From Aotearoamyces nothofagi (Eukaryota > Ascomycota > Leotiomycetes > Leotiales > Tympanidaceae), in assembly GCA_015345905.1 (NCBI GenBank), contig JADDTR010000022.1, positions 124,001 through 188,000 of the forward strand: a stretch of DNA of 64,000 nt, given 5' to 3'. A program made the translations under genes and the position numbers. Every line of letters starts with the position of its first letter. Positions within the stretch are counted from its first letter, which is position 1. This document shows, in pieces, positions 9,059 through 19,948 of this stretch. Below the pieces are notes generated by a model. That model was not told the DNA's origin. It searched no databases and saw only the letters and a program-made list of their open reading frames with translations.

Positions 9059-11704
9059 ATGCACACGCCTTCTCTTTTCCTGCTCGCGGTCGCCGTCCTG
9101 TCAACCTTCGCGGCCGCAGAGGCTGACCGCCCCAAGTTCTACTTTCCGCGACATGTCAAGCGCCAAATATTCACCAACAGCTCGACGACGCCGGCGGTGA
9201 CTTCTGACGCGCCCTCCACCATCGAGCCAACGTCGGATGCAACCAGCAGCACCGCAAAGCGTTCGAACCTGTTCAGTGAGATCATTTCTGGCCTGACTAG
9301 CAATGGCGTCTCGGCAGCCAGCTCCGCGGGTACAACAGGGGACTCCTCCTCCAACTCCGCAGGCACAACAGGGGACTCCTCATCCAACTCCGCAGGCACA
9401 ACAGGGGACTCTTCATCCAACTCCGCAGGCACGACGGGGGACTCTTCCCACAGCAATGGAGCGGCCGTGAGCGCGTCGGATTCGGCCGCTTCGACCTCGG
9501 CGTCTTCTGATTCGGTTGTCGTTGCAACTGTTTCGAATACCGTTGTTGTTGCTGGAGGTACTACTTCGACATTGGAGCCGGCCGCAGCTGCAACCACAAG
9601 CTCATCCGACGATGTGAGTCTTGCTGACAGTAGCGTTGGGACATCCGCATCCAACGCGGCTGCTACGACGGCAGCGGCAACGCCGACACCAGCTGCCACC
9701 ACAGAGGCGGCAGCGGCTTCCACCACGGACACATCGTCAGATGGCGGAATCACGTTTGCCCCTGGTGGGGTGGTCACCAGCTCGGATGCATCTTCAGCAG
9801 CAGACCCGACTACAGCCGCGGCATCTACTACATCGGCCTCTGCGACGGAAAGTGATGATGGACTGTCGTACTCTGCAAGTGCTACTGGTGCTGCCGCTTC
9901 ATCCACCCAGGGCGTACTCGACTCGATTTTGAGTGATGTGTCTACTGCATTGGCTGGGACCGCAGCATCAACTGGCTCATCAGGCTCTTCAGATCCCACA
10001 TCTGCTGCCACTACTTCTGTCTCGGATTCTGTCTCTGGTTCTGCTGCTACGTCGTCCGTTGCCAGCGGCTCAACAGCTGCTGCTACTGCTACAGCAACCG
10101 GTTCCAGTGCCTCTACCGCCTCTGCTGATGCCCTATCATCATTCCTGAGTGAGCTGTCGTCAGCATATTCGGTTGCCGCTACGGGTGCTTCTGCTTCCGC
10201 TTCTGCTTCGGGCTCTGCTGCAGCTACTGCAACCTCAAGCCCAGATGGAATTAGCGGTGCAGCTTCCACCGGGGCTACTGCCAGTGGCATCGCCACCGCT
10301 GCGGCCTCTGCTACAGCTACTTCTTCGTCTACTGGTCTGGGAAGTATTCTGTCCAGCATTCTGTCCGCGTCTGCTACTGGGACCGCTGCTGTTTCATCCA
10401 GCCCAAATGTGACGGACATCCTTCCTTCATCCACTGCTTCGGCGTTGGGTTCTGGCATCACTTCTGCGCCTACTAGTGTTGAGACAAACACCTCCACAGA
10501 CGTCAGTGGCCTTATCAGCGCCACTCTGGTATCTGAGAATGCGACTGCGGTTGCAGAGTCCACCATATCCTCCACACCTGGTGTCTTCCCATCAACCATC
10601 ACCCCAACACCAACCGAAACTGCAAGCAACGGTACTACAGCGGCTGGATCAGAGCCTCTCGCAACAGCGTCCGCTACTGCTAGCCAGTCAACAATCGTGG
10701 TCCCAGTCGTCTCTATCACCACGTCGGCCTCCATAGCCCCTGAGACGATCTTGCCAACTGGTACAAACACTGGTGCGTCTGCCTCGGAGTGGATTGCGTC
10801 TTCAATCGTCGCCCAGGCATCACCAACGGGCACGGAAACTGCCTCGACAACAGTTGCCACTGGAATCCCTACCAGCCTACCTCAGGTTATTTCACCATCA
10901 GGTGGAGTTCCAACGGCCCCAGCCGATAGCACACTTATTCAGGTTGGATTCTTGTACCCGTTGAATTACGCATTCGTTGTTGCCAACTCCATGTCATCTG
11001 CCCAGATCTTCTCCTACTTACCCCAGGGTATTGCCGATGGGCTCGGTATCTCGGAAGACGATGTCGTGATGAGCAGTCTCGTTCCTTACGATACCACGGC
11101 AAGCCTGGGCTACATTACAACCCTTGCTCTCGCGTATATCCCAACCAGCATGGTCGATACGCTCTCGCTTGATGTCCACACCCCTCTGTCGGCACTGTAC
11201 CAGAACACAGACACGAGCATCAGCACGATTGTGGGCTATATCAACCCAGCTATTCCGATTACGCCAGGTTCCACCCTCGGCAGCACAGCCACTAGTACAG
11301 CAGGCTCCGCAGCAACGTCCAGTGCCTCATCGAGCAATAGCGGTGTCTTTGATACCGATGATCAATCCTCGAGTGGAAGTGTCAAGGCATCGACTGCTGG
11401 AATTGCTGTTGGGGCTGTTGGAGCCGCCGCCGCTTATGGTGCTGCGATGTTCTTCATCGCTCGGAGGTACAAGAAGAAGAAGCTCGGACATCAGAGAGCA
11501 AGCTCAATGCCGAACCCCTCCGAGATGAGACAATCTGGCAGCCCTGCCATGATGGGAGGAGCTCTCATGTCGGGTGGCCGACAAACCCCTGGTTCAGGCC
11601 CGAACGACAGAAGCAGCAGAGGTAGTGGTAGAACTGGGAACTCGGCAAGAACTGCGCAAATTTCAGCACCAATGATGGCAGAGAATTCATTAGGCTGGAA
11701 CTGA
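9059..11704 (+). CDS. MSB2: MSB2-type signalling mucin (cell-surface osmo/surface sensor)
   Basis: Single exon, 881 residues. In characterised fungi Msb2 is a plasma-membrane mucin upstream of the filamentation/pathogenicity MAPK cascade and, in yeast, the HOG pathway. Residues 1-22 form a signal peptide (MHTPSLFLLAVAVLSTFAAA), and a dibasic KR around residue 37 may be a Kex2 site. Residues ~40-610 are Ser/Thr/Ala-rich, consistent with heavy O-glycosylation, and include four 11-residue repeats (SAGTTGDSSSN) encoded by a 33-bp array at 9323-9454. Residues ~620-745 form the Msb2/Hkr1 homology domain (GFLYPLNYAFVV, LVPYDTTASLGYITTLAL, HTPLSALY). One membrane helix lies near 778-800, followed by KKKK and an ~80-residue cytoplasmic tail ending MAENSLGWN, a hallmark of filamentous-fungal Msb2. 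The downstream neighbour on the same strand is a chitin synthase. Confidence 0.93.
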   Translation: MHTPSLFLLAVAVLSTFAAAEADRPKFYFPRHVKRQIFTNSSTTPAVTSDAPSTIEPTSDATSSTAKRSNLFSEIISGLTSNGVSAASSAGTTGDSSSNSAGTTGDSSSNSAGTTGDSSSNSAGTTGDSSHSNGAAVSASDSAASTSASSDSVVVATVSNTVVVAGGTTSTLEPAAAATTSSSDDVSLADSSVGTSASNAAATTAAATPTPAATTEAAAASTTDTSSDGGITFAPGGVVTSSDASSAADPTTAAASTTSASATESDDGLSYSASATGAAASSTQGVLDSILSDVSTALAGTAASTGSSGSSDPTSAATTSVSDSVSGSAATSSVASGSTAAATATATGSSASTASADALSSFLSELSSAYSVAATGASASASASGSAAATATSSPDGISGAASTGATASGIATAAASATATSSSTGLGSILSSILSASATGTAAVSSSPNVTDILPSSTASALGSGITSAPTSVETNTSTDVSGLISATLVSENATAVAESTISSTPGVFPSTITPTPTETASNGTTAAGSEPLATASATASQSTIVVPVVSITTSASIAPETILPTGTNTGASASEWIASSIVAQASPTGTETASTTVATGIPTSLPQVISPSGGVPTAPADSTLIQVGFLYPLNYAFVVANSMSSAQIFSYLPQGIADGLGISEDDVVMSSLVPYDTTASLGYITTLALAYIPTSMVDTLSLDVHTPLSALYQNTDTSISTIVGYINPAIPITPGSTLGSTATSTAGSAATSSASSSNSGVFDTDDQSSSGSVKASTAGIAVGAVGAAAAYGAAMFFIARRYKKKKLGHQRASSMPNPSEMRQSGSPAMMGGALMSGGRQTPGSGPNDRSSRGSGRTGNSARTAQISAPMMAENSLGWN
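9323..9454 (+). repeat. 33-bp in-frame coding repeat of the MSB2 mucin domain
   Basis: Four tandem 33-bp units encode SAGTTGDSSSN, the last one diverged (DSSHSN). The differences between units are mostly synonymous third-position changes, so the array is under length rather than sequence change. Confidence 0.85.
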
Positions 11705-12327
11705 ACGTCGGCAAGCGGTGCATCGGCCTCGTCTCGTCCCTACGATACCTATCTCGAGTGGCTGGTCTCCCATACACCACTCCTGTGTCATATTAGAAGA
11801 CTTCAACACGGTCTGATTATTTTTGCCACCCGCCATTTTCATAGTCGTAACTTCATTGGGGGGCGTTCGGTACCGCCACCATACCCCCTCTGTATCATTA
11901 AAAGATCTATACTATTTTTTTCAGCTATAGATCTGATCAGGGGATTTAAAAGAGTGCCATAGGATTTTGAGGCGATTGAAGAAGGGAAAGAGGAGCAGAT
12001 GGGGGGAAGCTCATGTACATTTATGCTAGATGAAAGAGGGCGAGATATCTTTTAGAACGCTGACATCCTCGTGGAACAGTCCAGATGGGATGTAGCGAGA
12101 TATGGGGGATTATTTTACAGTGCCGCTGGCCTGCAATTAGCGACTCGCATAGTAATGGCATGGCATTTGAACAATAGACATTTTTTTCTACCTTCAAAAG
12201 ATGATCGTTGCATATGTATAATTGTGATGGAGCGCCCGTAGTCGACACCGACTGTACGCCCGCTGATTACCCCCCTCTACCTCTTTGCCGCTCTTCTACG
12301 GTCTGCTCCAATGCTACCGACCGACTC

Positions 12328-12370
12328 TGACGCTCCGCTGGCCCTCCGGGGGCCGCTGCCGCGGAGGCCG
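12328..12370 (+). repeat. 43-nt GC-rich dispersed element, copy 1
   Basis: Begins TGACGCTCCGCTGGCCC. It matches the reverse complement of 63117-63159 at 39 of 43 positions, and all four differences are C/T or G/A transitions. It sits directly upstream of the 135-bp tandem array. Confidence 0.75.
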
Positions 12371-12393
12371 ACCAGGGCTGGATACCATATACC

Positions 12394-12720
12394 AGCGAGC
12401 GCAGCGAGGACAGGGGGTTTGGGGGAGGATCCCCCATGGAGAACCAGGCTCTATAGTGCGGTGTTGGATTGGATTAGGGTTGAGTGTAGCTATTATACTG
12501 AATCGAAATACTGTAGTTGATTGATGAAAGCGAGCGTAGCGAGGATAGGGGGTTTGGGGGAGGATCCCCCATGGAGAACCAGGCTCTATAGTGCGGTGTT
12601 GGATTGGATTAGGGTTGAGTGTAGCTATTATACTGAATCGAAATACTGTAGTTGATTGATGAAAGCGAGCGCAGCGAGGACAGGGGGGTTGGGGGAGGAT
12701 CCCCCATGGAGATAGGGGTC
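12394..12720 (+). repeat. 135-bp tandem repeat, about 2.4 copies
   Basis: Units start at 12394, 12529 and 12664 (AGCGAGCGYAGCGAGG), an exact 135-bp period. The first two copies are nearly identical; the third stops after about 57 bases. Each has a G-rich run followed by GGGGGAGGATCCCCC, an imperfect palindrome that could form a short hairpin. Confidence 0.9.
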
Positions 12721-13132
12721 TTCTTTTGTGCAGTGATCTGTGCACGAGCTATTGAGTATAAGTATTATTATGCGCCGTATCTCGGATGTGACGAGCAAAT
12801 GATGTTGCGGCCTCAGGACGTAAAATTGGTTGCCAGGCCGACTACACCCCTGCGCTCGTCGTAAGCAGAGCACCACAAGGCTTGCGAGGAGAAGCAAGTA
12901 TACAAGACAATCAAGGACAAGCACAGACACGACTTGCTCGAGAAACGTCTGTCTGGGTCCAGAAGAGATATATATACCTTCTTCCTCCGTGGAAGCAAGA
13001 GCCTGTTCTCCAAGGCGGCCGACCAATTGCCTTTCTTATAAGTTCTTGTATGAAGTAAGAATAAACACAACATTCCTCTCGAGCGGCCAACCGCATTCTT
13101 CGTCACAGACCACACCGGCACGCCGATTCATA

Positions 13133-16100
13133 ATGTATTTTCCAAACACGCCGTCGCAGCCTCCGCTGTACTCTGCATCTTCCTATGCCGAGGAGGACAT
13201 CTTGACGCCTACAGACCAAGCCAACAATGCCTCTGCAATCCGGCTGTTGACATCTATGGATGATTCAAACACTCGACCGTATGTACCACCATATCTAGTA
13301 CCTCGCCCTCTGGCCGTGCACAAAGCCCGTCAGACTTCTACTCCGGAACACCTGGCCACTCTTAGGGAAGAGGAGGCGGCAATATCTACCTGCAAGCTGC
13401 AGACTCTCCCGTCAAAGCAGGAGACAGATATCTCACAGCTTCTGCCATCTCTACCAGATGGACCTTCCCGGAGAAGGTCTCTGAGGAGCCAATTTAACTC
13501 TCATATCTCTTCTGTAGCAAGTAAGAACAAGCAGCGCTTACACATCCCTGATCTTCACAGTCCTAGCACACCTCGCAGATCATACCAGCCCACTGTTGTT
13601 TCTGCGCATTCGCGACCCGCGTCCATCATAGACGGAGCACCTGCAATGCATCCACCGGAGAGCGTCTATGCGCCATACTCGCCCAGCGGACGCACATCAC
13701 CTTCGCGGCCATGGACCCCTTCTCGAGGATCGGGTTCCAATGCATTTAGCAGACCTCCACCTCCTGCAAATGTACAGTTCGAGTCGGCCGAAATCAACGG
13801 CACGCCTCGACCCGGCACGCCTTCTTCAGCATACGGCGGTAGCCCTCGACGACCGCTACCTCCCGCGCCTCTGTTCTCGGGCCCAGGTGCTGGTGCGCGA
13901 AACTCGACGTTCGCGGACGACGCGACCGTCTCAATCCCACTTGATGGCGACGATGACGTTTTTGGTCCCCCCAGTGGCACTGACTCGGAAGCTAGAAAAA
14001 GTCTCAAGTCTAGGGAATCATACGCCTCAGAATCTACATACAACGAGGAAGGCGACGAGCAGGAGAAGTACGAACACTATGGTCCAGCACCCTCTGGTCG
14101 ACAGGAGAGAAGAGGAGCTCGACAGGCACATATGGCGAAAAAGGAAGTACGGCTTATCAATGGTGAGCTCATTCTCGAGTGTAAGATCCCAACAATCCTC
14201 TATAGTTTCTTGCCGCGGAGAGACGAAACCGAGTTCACTCATATGCGATACACGGCCGTGACATGCGACCCCAATGAGTTTGTGGAGAGGGGCTATAAGC
14301 TGCGCCAGAACATTGGCACCACGGCGAGAGACACGGAGCTATTCATCTGTATCACTATGTACAATGAAGACGAGGTAAACTTCACGCGAACCATGCATGC
14401 GGTTATGAAGAACATTGCGCACTTCTGCTCACGGTCAAAGTCCCGGACATGGGGCGAGGAGGGATGGAAGAAGATCGTTGTGTGCATCGTCTCGGATGGA
14501 AGACAGAAGATCAATCCTCGGACGCTGGATGTGCTTGCGGCCATGGGAGTCTACCAGGACGGCATTGCGAAGAACTTGGTCAATCAGCGCGAAGTCCAAG
14601 CTCACGTTTACGAGTACACTACCCAGGTATCTCTGGATTCTGATCTGAAATTCAAGGGTGCCGAGAAGGGTATTGTGCCGGTGCAGATGATCTTCTGTCT
14701 GAAGGAGAAGAACGCCAAGAAGCTGAATTCACATCGCTGGTTCTTTAACGCTTTCGGGAGAGCCTTGACACCCAACATCTGCATTCTCCTAGATGTCGGT
14801 ACGAAGCCTACCAGCACGTCGCTCTATCATCTATGGAAGGCTTTCGATACCGACTCCAACGTGGCAGGTGCTTGTGGAGAGATCGTAGCCATGAAAGGCA
14901 AGGCTTGGCTGGGACTCCTCAACCCGCTAGTGGCAGCTCAGAATTTCGAATACAAGATGTCGAATATTATGGACAAGCCACTCGAGAGTGTGTTTGGATA
15001 CATCACGGTGCTGCCCGGCGCTCTGAGCGCCTATCGCTACCACGCGTTGCAGAATGATCATACGGGCCACGGACCGTTGAGCCAGTACTTCAAGGGAGAG
15101 ACCCTCCATGGCAAGGATGCAGATGTCTTCACTGCCAATATGTATTTGGCCGAAGATCGCATCTTGTGTTGGGAGCTGGTCGCTAAGAGGAATGAGAAGT
15201 GGGTGCTGAAGTACGTGAAGAATTGTAAAGGAGAGACTGATGTGCCTGGTAAGCCTTCCTATGTGACCTGGTCAATACCTGCTAACCCTCAAAGATACCG
15301 TCCCGGAGTTTGTGCTACAACGTCGTCGCTGGCTGAACGGTGCCTTTTTCGCTGCCGTCTACTCGCTGGTTCACTTTCGCCAGATCTGGAAGACTGACCA
15401 CAGCGTCTGGCGCAAGATCCTTCTACACATCGAATTCGTGTATCAGTTCGTCCAACTGCTCTTTACCTTCTTCTCACTCGCCAACTTCTACCTAATCTTC
15501 TTCTTCATCGCTGGCTCACTTGCGGATTCCTCAGTCGACCCGTTCGGCCACAGCATTGGAAAGGTCATCTTCTACATCTTAAAGTACATTTGCATCCTCC
15601 TCATCTGCACACAATTCATCCTCTCGATGGGCAATCGCCCACAGGGCGCGAAGAGATTGTACTTCTCATCTATGATCATCTACGCCATCATCATGGCGTA
15701 TACCACATTCGCATGCATCTACATCATCGTGCGAGAATTTACCGACAGCGACATTGACCTGAGCTTCGGATCCAACGTCTTCACCAACCTAGTCATCAGC
15801 ATAGCATCTACCACCGGGCTATACTTCTTCATGTCTTTCCTCTACTTCGACCCCTGGCACATGTTCACGTCGACAGCCCAGTACTTCGCCCTCCTCCCGT
15901 CGTACACCTGCATGCTGCAGACGTACGCCTTCTGCAACACGCACGACATCTCGTGGGGCACCAAGGGCGACAACGTGGTCAACACGGACCTCGGCGTGGC
16001 CGTGTCGGGCCCCAAGGGCTCGACGGTGGAGCTCGAGATGCCCAGCGAGCAGCTCGACATCGACTCGGGCTACGACGAAGCGCTCCGGAACCTCCGCGAC

Positions 16101-16469
16101 CGGCTCGAGGTGCCCGTGGCGCCCGTCAGCGAGGCGACGCAGCAGGAGGACTACTACCGCAGCGTGCGCACGTACATGGTGGTGACGTGGATGGTGTGCA
16201 ACGCCATACTCGCCATGTCCATCACGGAGGTCTACTCGGGCACCGACGTGTCGAACAACGTCTACCTGACCTTCATCCTCTGGAGCGTGGCGGTGGTGGC
16301 CTTCTTCCGCGGGCTGGGCAGCAGCACCTTCCGCATCATCCAGGCCGTCGAGGCGGTGGTGGACGGCCGGGCGAAGCTCAAGCTGGGCGTGCCGCAGAAG
16401 TGGGTCGGCGGGGTGAGGGAGAAGATCTCGGACAAGGTGAGCAGCCTCGGGGGGAGCGTGGGCAAGTGA
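13133..16469 (+). CDS. Chitin synthase, division 1 (probably class I or II)
   Basis: Two exons, 13133-15248 and 15295-16469, joined by a 46-nt intron (donor GTAAGC, branch CTAAC). The protein is 1096 residues. It is a GT2 membrane enzyme that polymerises UDP-GlcNAc into chitin at the plasma membrane. Residues ~1-330 are a Ser/Pro-rich disordered extension. The chitin synthase N domain and catalytic core follow, with TMYNEDE, LDVGTKP, AEDR (EDR near 674) and QRRRW near 714. At least six hydrophobic segments follow (for example [20 protein letters not shown]). The core resembles class I/II more than class III, but I could not settle the class by eye, so no symbol is given. The first ATG that precedes coding-like sequence was chosen. 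The upstream neighbour MSB2 signals to cell-wall genes in other fungi, so the adjacency is suggestive but unproven. Confidence 0.93.
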
Positions 16470-17248
16470 CGAGGAATCAGCCGTCTAGGACTGTTCTGTC
16501 TTGTTGCTGCGGAGGTGGGAGGTGGGCATTGGGGATGGCGTCGGGGGCGTTTGTTCTTGCTGTTTATTGCTGCTGTAGAGTATTGATCGAATGGGATGGG
16601 ATGGGGCAGAAGTTGAGAAGCGGTGCTTGCGGTCGGGATTGGGACTGCGACTTATCGGGACTTATCTGGACTTGGACTTGGACTTGTTGTATAGGATCGT
16701 TTGTGAGGCTTGTATCTGATTGAATGGCTGGGTGTTGGATGCTGGATGTTGGATGTGGAGCTTGAGGCTTGGGTGGAGAGGGGAGGGGGAGAGGGGTGGA
16801 GGGATGTAATGTAATGAATGAAAATGCAATCTGCTCCATCTGTCTGTCTATTTGGCTTGATGGGTTGGATTTTGGCTTGATTTTAAAGACTATCCATTCT
16901 ATAACTTGTATTGATTTCCAGCTACCCAACTCTGTATTCGGGAACCCCTGAGATCGATCCGTGAATCGAACGGTGAATCGAACAGTGAATCGAACGGTGA
17001 ATCGATATACACCCAGCGACCGCAACCAGAAAAGTCAGATTCAGAGCTTATGATTTCTCTACGATCTCCGCGGCGAAGACCAAACATGGGCTGGTGGATG
17101 ATGCCGCGCGGAGGGCCCTTGGTGTAGATGATACTGTACGTCCGGCGCTGCCTAAAAGCAGGTAGGTAGAGGGCGGATAGGATGGAAGGGGGATAGATGG
17201 CGGCGAGAGGGGAGGTTGGTGGCGAGGAGGCAGACGGTGAGGTGGTAT
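16470..17248. other. Chitin synthase 3' region with a 12-bp minisatellite
   Basis: 16470-16900 is a low-complexity G/T-rich trailer. 16961-17005 is a 12-bp minisatellite. A minus-strand frame with a signal-peptide-like start (16899-17306) crosses it and is listed separately. Confidence 0.5.
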
Positions 17249-17306
17249 TCATCTGAGTCTTAACCAGAGTAGCAAAAAGCCCTGCAAGCCAAATAGCGCG
17301 AGCCAT
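16899..17306 (-). CDS. Doubtful small secreted-protein frame
   Basis: 135 residues from an ATG at 17306. The start MARAIWLAGLFATLVKTQ is signal-peptide-like, followed by a Ser/Pro-rich stretch, then a basic region. Near the end is a short repeat of DSPFDS that simply translates the 12-bp minisatellite at 16961-17005. The first third lies in the most divergent unit of the 210-219 bp array to its right, and the array units read in the same frame contain related residues (for example LTELFATLVQALHQ). No family recognised. It may be chance coding in repetitive DNA. Confidence 0.2.
   Translation of the reverse strand: MARAIWLAGLFATLVKTQMNTTSPSASSPPTSPLAAIYPPSILSALYLPAFRQRRTYSIIYTKGPPRGIIHQPMFGLRRGDRREIISSESDFSGCGRWVYIDSPFDSLFDSPFDSRIDLRGSRIQSWVAGNQYKL
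16961..17005 (+). repeat. 12-bp minisatellite (GTGAATCGAACG)n
   Basis: Three full tandem copies plus a 9-base partial; the middle copy has A instead of G at the last position. Confidence 0.9.
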
Positions 17307-18060
17307 TTTGTCGAAGTTGTCCAGCGACCTAATGCTAGTCGAAGTATAGTCACGCTTAGGAATAATCCGAATGTTGCTGCCGCAAGCACATAATTGCTCC
17401 TGAGCAGTTGGACGATCCAATCAGCTCTACAAATAGGTCCCGAGTATGCTGTATATGTTGTATTGGTGCAGAGCCTGAACCAGAGTCGCAAAAAGTTCAG
17501 TAAGACAAGTGATGTACAAATCTTTGTAAAAATTGTCCAGCGACCTAATGCCAGTCGATGTACAGTTATGCTTAGGAATAATACCAATGTTGTTGCCGGA
17601 AGGAAACGATCGTTTCTGGACAGTTGGACGATCCAATCAGCTCTACAAATAGGTCCCGAGTATGCTCTATATGATGTTGTATTGGTGCAGAGCCTGAACC
17701 AGAGTCGCAAAAAGTTCAGTAAGACAAGTGATGTACAAATCTTTGTAAAAATTGTCCAGCGACCTAAAGCCAGTCGATGTACAGCCACGCTTAGGAATAA
17801 TCCGAATGTTGTTGCCGGAAGTACACGATCGTTTCTGAGTAGTTGGAAGATCCAATCAGCTCTGCAAAGAGGTCCCGAATATGCTGTATATGAGGTGCAG
17901 AGCCTGGACCAGAGTCGCAAAAAGTTCAGTAAAACAAGTGATGTACAAATCTTTGTAAAAGTTGTCCAGCGACCTAATGCCAGTCGATGTACAGCCACGC
18001 TTAGGAATAATCCGAATGTTGTTGCCGGAAGTACACGATCGTTTCTGAGCAGTTGGACGA
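17250..18060 (-). repeat. Four-unit 210-219 bp tandem array, open on both strands
   Basis: Recognisable unit starts (CAGTTGGACGATCCAATC-type) are at 17405, 17621, 17840 and 18050, giving spacings of 216, 219 and 210 bp, all multiples of three. A more divergent partial unit covers 17250-17404. A 330-residue frame runs through the whole array on the minus strand (17249-18241) and a 252-residue frame on the plus strand (17394-18152). Each unit of the minus frame carries a hydrophobic segment (ATTFGLFLSVAVHRLALGRW). No family is recognisable, so I cannot say whether either frame is expressed; unit lengths in multiples of three keep any frame open. Confidence 0.6.
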
Positions 18061-18488
18061 TCCAGCCAGCTCCAAACATGAGCCCCGAATGTGTTGTATG
18101 TGATATTGTACTAGTGCAGCTATCTTGTAATCGAACTGTCTCGCAGCAGTGAAGAGAAGTGTTGACTTGATTCAGTAGGTACTCGGAACTGGGTTTCAAC
18201 GCCATATTTATATGTCTGCCCCTAAAACAAGTAACAGGCAAGTTGGAGCAAGTCCGAGGAAGTCGGCCTTTCCTGTTCTAAAGGAGCTGCAGTCGAATGG
18301 ATACATACTATCTTTGGTAAGAGGGGCTCGAGTAGTGTTGGACGAAGCGTCACGGGATCAGCCGATGGACTCGGAAGGTATGCTATAATGCCTCGTCAAT
18401 GGGCATTGACGTCCAAGGTAGGAAGGAAGATAAATGGGTGCTAATATCAAAGATGGAAAAGAAAGATAGAAAGAAAGATAGAAAGAAA

Positions 18489-18583
18489 GAGCTGAGGCGT
18501 AGAAGCCGAAGGTGATGTATACTCGATAGGCGAGTGTCACCTGATGCCACTATGTTACATGGTGCTTGTCGGCCTAAGGCCAG
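18489..18583 (+). repeat. Degenerate dispersed repeat, copy B
   Basis: Partner of 2791-2895. It is preceded by GAAAGAAAGA-type sequence in both places, so the similarity may extend slightly left. Confidence 0.4.
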
Positions 18584-19948
18584 GTACCTGATAAGTGGAA
18601 CCTAGACCATACTAGGAGACCTATTTCTGCCCCACCTTGAACCTGTTGTATCATAATGATGTAACCTGGACGAGGGCATTTCCAAAATTGAAGGCACTCC
18701 TGTGAATACCAAAGATATACAGTTTCTGACAGCACAGTACCACCAGAGAATGGAGGGCGAATTTCCTGAAGCCACCACCAGAGATTCAGAAGAGCAGTTC
18801 TATCTCTGCACCAAATTATGGGAATTCAACCAAGGCTGTTGTCGTGTTACGCGTTACGACCGTTGCAATACCGTGCTTGACTGAAAGTTGGCTGCCAAAG
18901 CGTGCCTTCACTTCAATCTTGCTTGTAAGTTACTTGGCCTCGGTACGCTAGCCTTACCGCGAGTATCACGTGTTAATAATTAGACTACATGAGGCGGTAC
19001 CCCACCAGTGCGCAAGTGTCGTCACAACGTCACAACGTCACAACGCGACAATTTGCAGTGACTCTGTTCTTCAACCATCTACCATCTATCCCGAGACCTC
19101 AAGTTCTCTACCTGGACCCCGAGAGAGACCGTCCCCGAAAGGTGCTTCGTTTCGACCGTGCTGCATCATTCTGAGAGGGGTCTCGAAGGTGCATAGGAAA
19201 CAGCGAATTTAAATTGTTCCGCAATTGATGCTTGATCCACCGGCGATATCCATGGCATGATCCTCTGCCTCGGTGGATTCCAGATTCCTCCTCTAACCTA
19301 TTCCATGACATGACATCCACCGAACCTGCCACCAGCAAGATGTACTGCATTCAGCAAGTATATGGCGGAGCACATGGGGCCGTGGCTTCAAGCCGAGCCT
19401 TAAGCATGGGAATGTCGTCGTAGAGTGCGCTTCAAGGACGAGAATGTTAAATCACCCCCCGTTACTCTTTAACAAACCTCTTTGAATGCAAATACGAGGC
19501 GGAGAGTTGGATACCTGGCGTAGTTGCACTATCGTCCCAAGCTCCCGAGTATTCTGCTATCAACAATGATTTCTTGAACAGGAAGAAGGGCTGTGCTATT
19601 CCATAATGCCTACCGAGTCTGCAACAAATCTCGCAAAATACTAAATGCAGAGCACGAATTACTGACAGAGCTTCTTGTCGACCCAAGCAGAACTATCATT
19701 CTCAGGCCTATATATAAAATAAAATACGCAGACTCCCCCAATCACTGTAAGAATCTGACTGCTACGGTTCACCGAGGTATATTAACTAGGGCACTAGGCA
19801 CTAGGGAATCACTGGTATAGCGTAGGCAACAGCCTGTATAGCAGTAGGTAAAGATAATATAAAGATTGATTCTTGAAGTGCTTCCGAAAGGAGCGCGCTT
19901 CACTATTTACATCATTATCCAGGGTAGTATAAGTGTTCCGCCAGTGTA

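Larger units (their letters stand above)
11705..13132. other. MSB2 3' region, repeat block and chitin synthase promoter
   Basis: No gene seen. 11705-12280 is the MSB2 trailer. 12328-12370 is a dispersed 43-nt element. 12394-12720 is a 135-bp tandem array. About 12730-13132 is the promoter and leader of the chitin synthase, with an in-frame open stretch upstream of the chosen ATG that lacks coding character. Confidence 0.55.

Noticed and set aside
9139-10860. 573-codon open frame antisense to MSB2
   Set aside because: It is a by-product of GCN/TCN-rich codon use in the mucin region. Its translation is a featureless Val/Ala/Glu string, while the sense protein has a signal peptide, homology domain, membrane helix and tail.
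12394-12720. CRISPR-like regularly spaced repeat
   Set aside because: Units are contiguous 135-bp tandem copies without unique spacers, in a eukaryotic genome.
15953-16723. 256-codon Arg/Gly/Ala-rich frame overlapping the chitin synthase 3' end
   Set aside because: It is an alternative frame of the GC-rich last third of the chitin synthase and runs into its trailer. No independent evidence.
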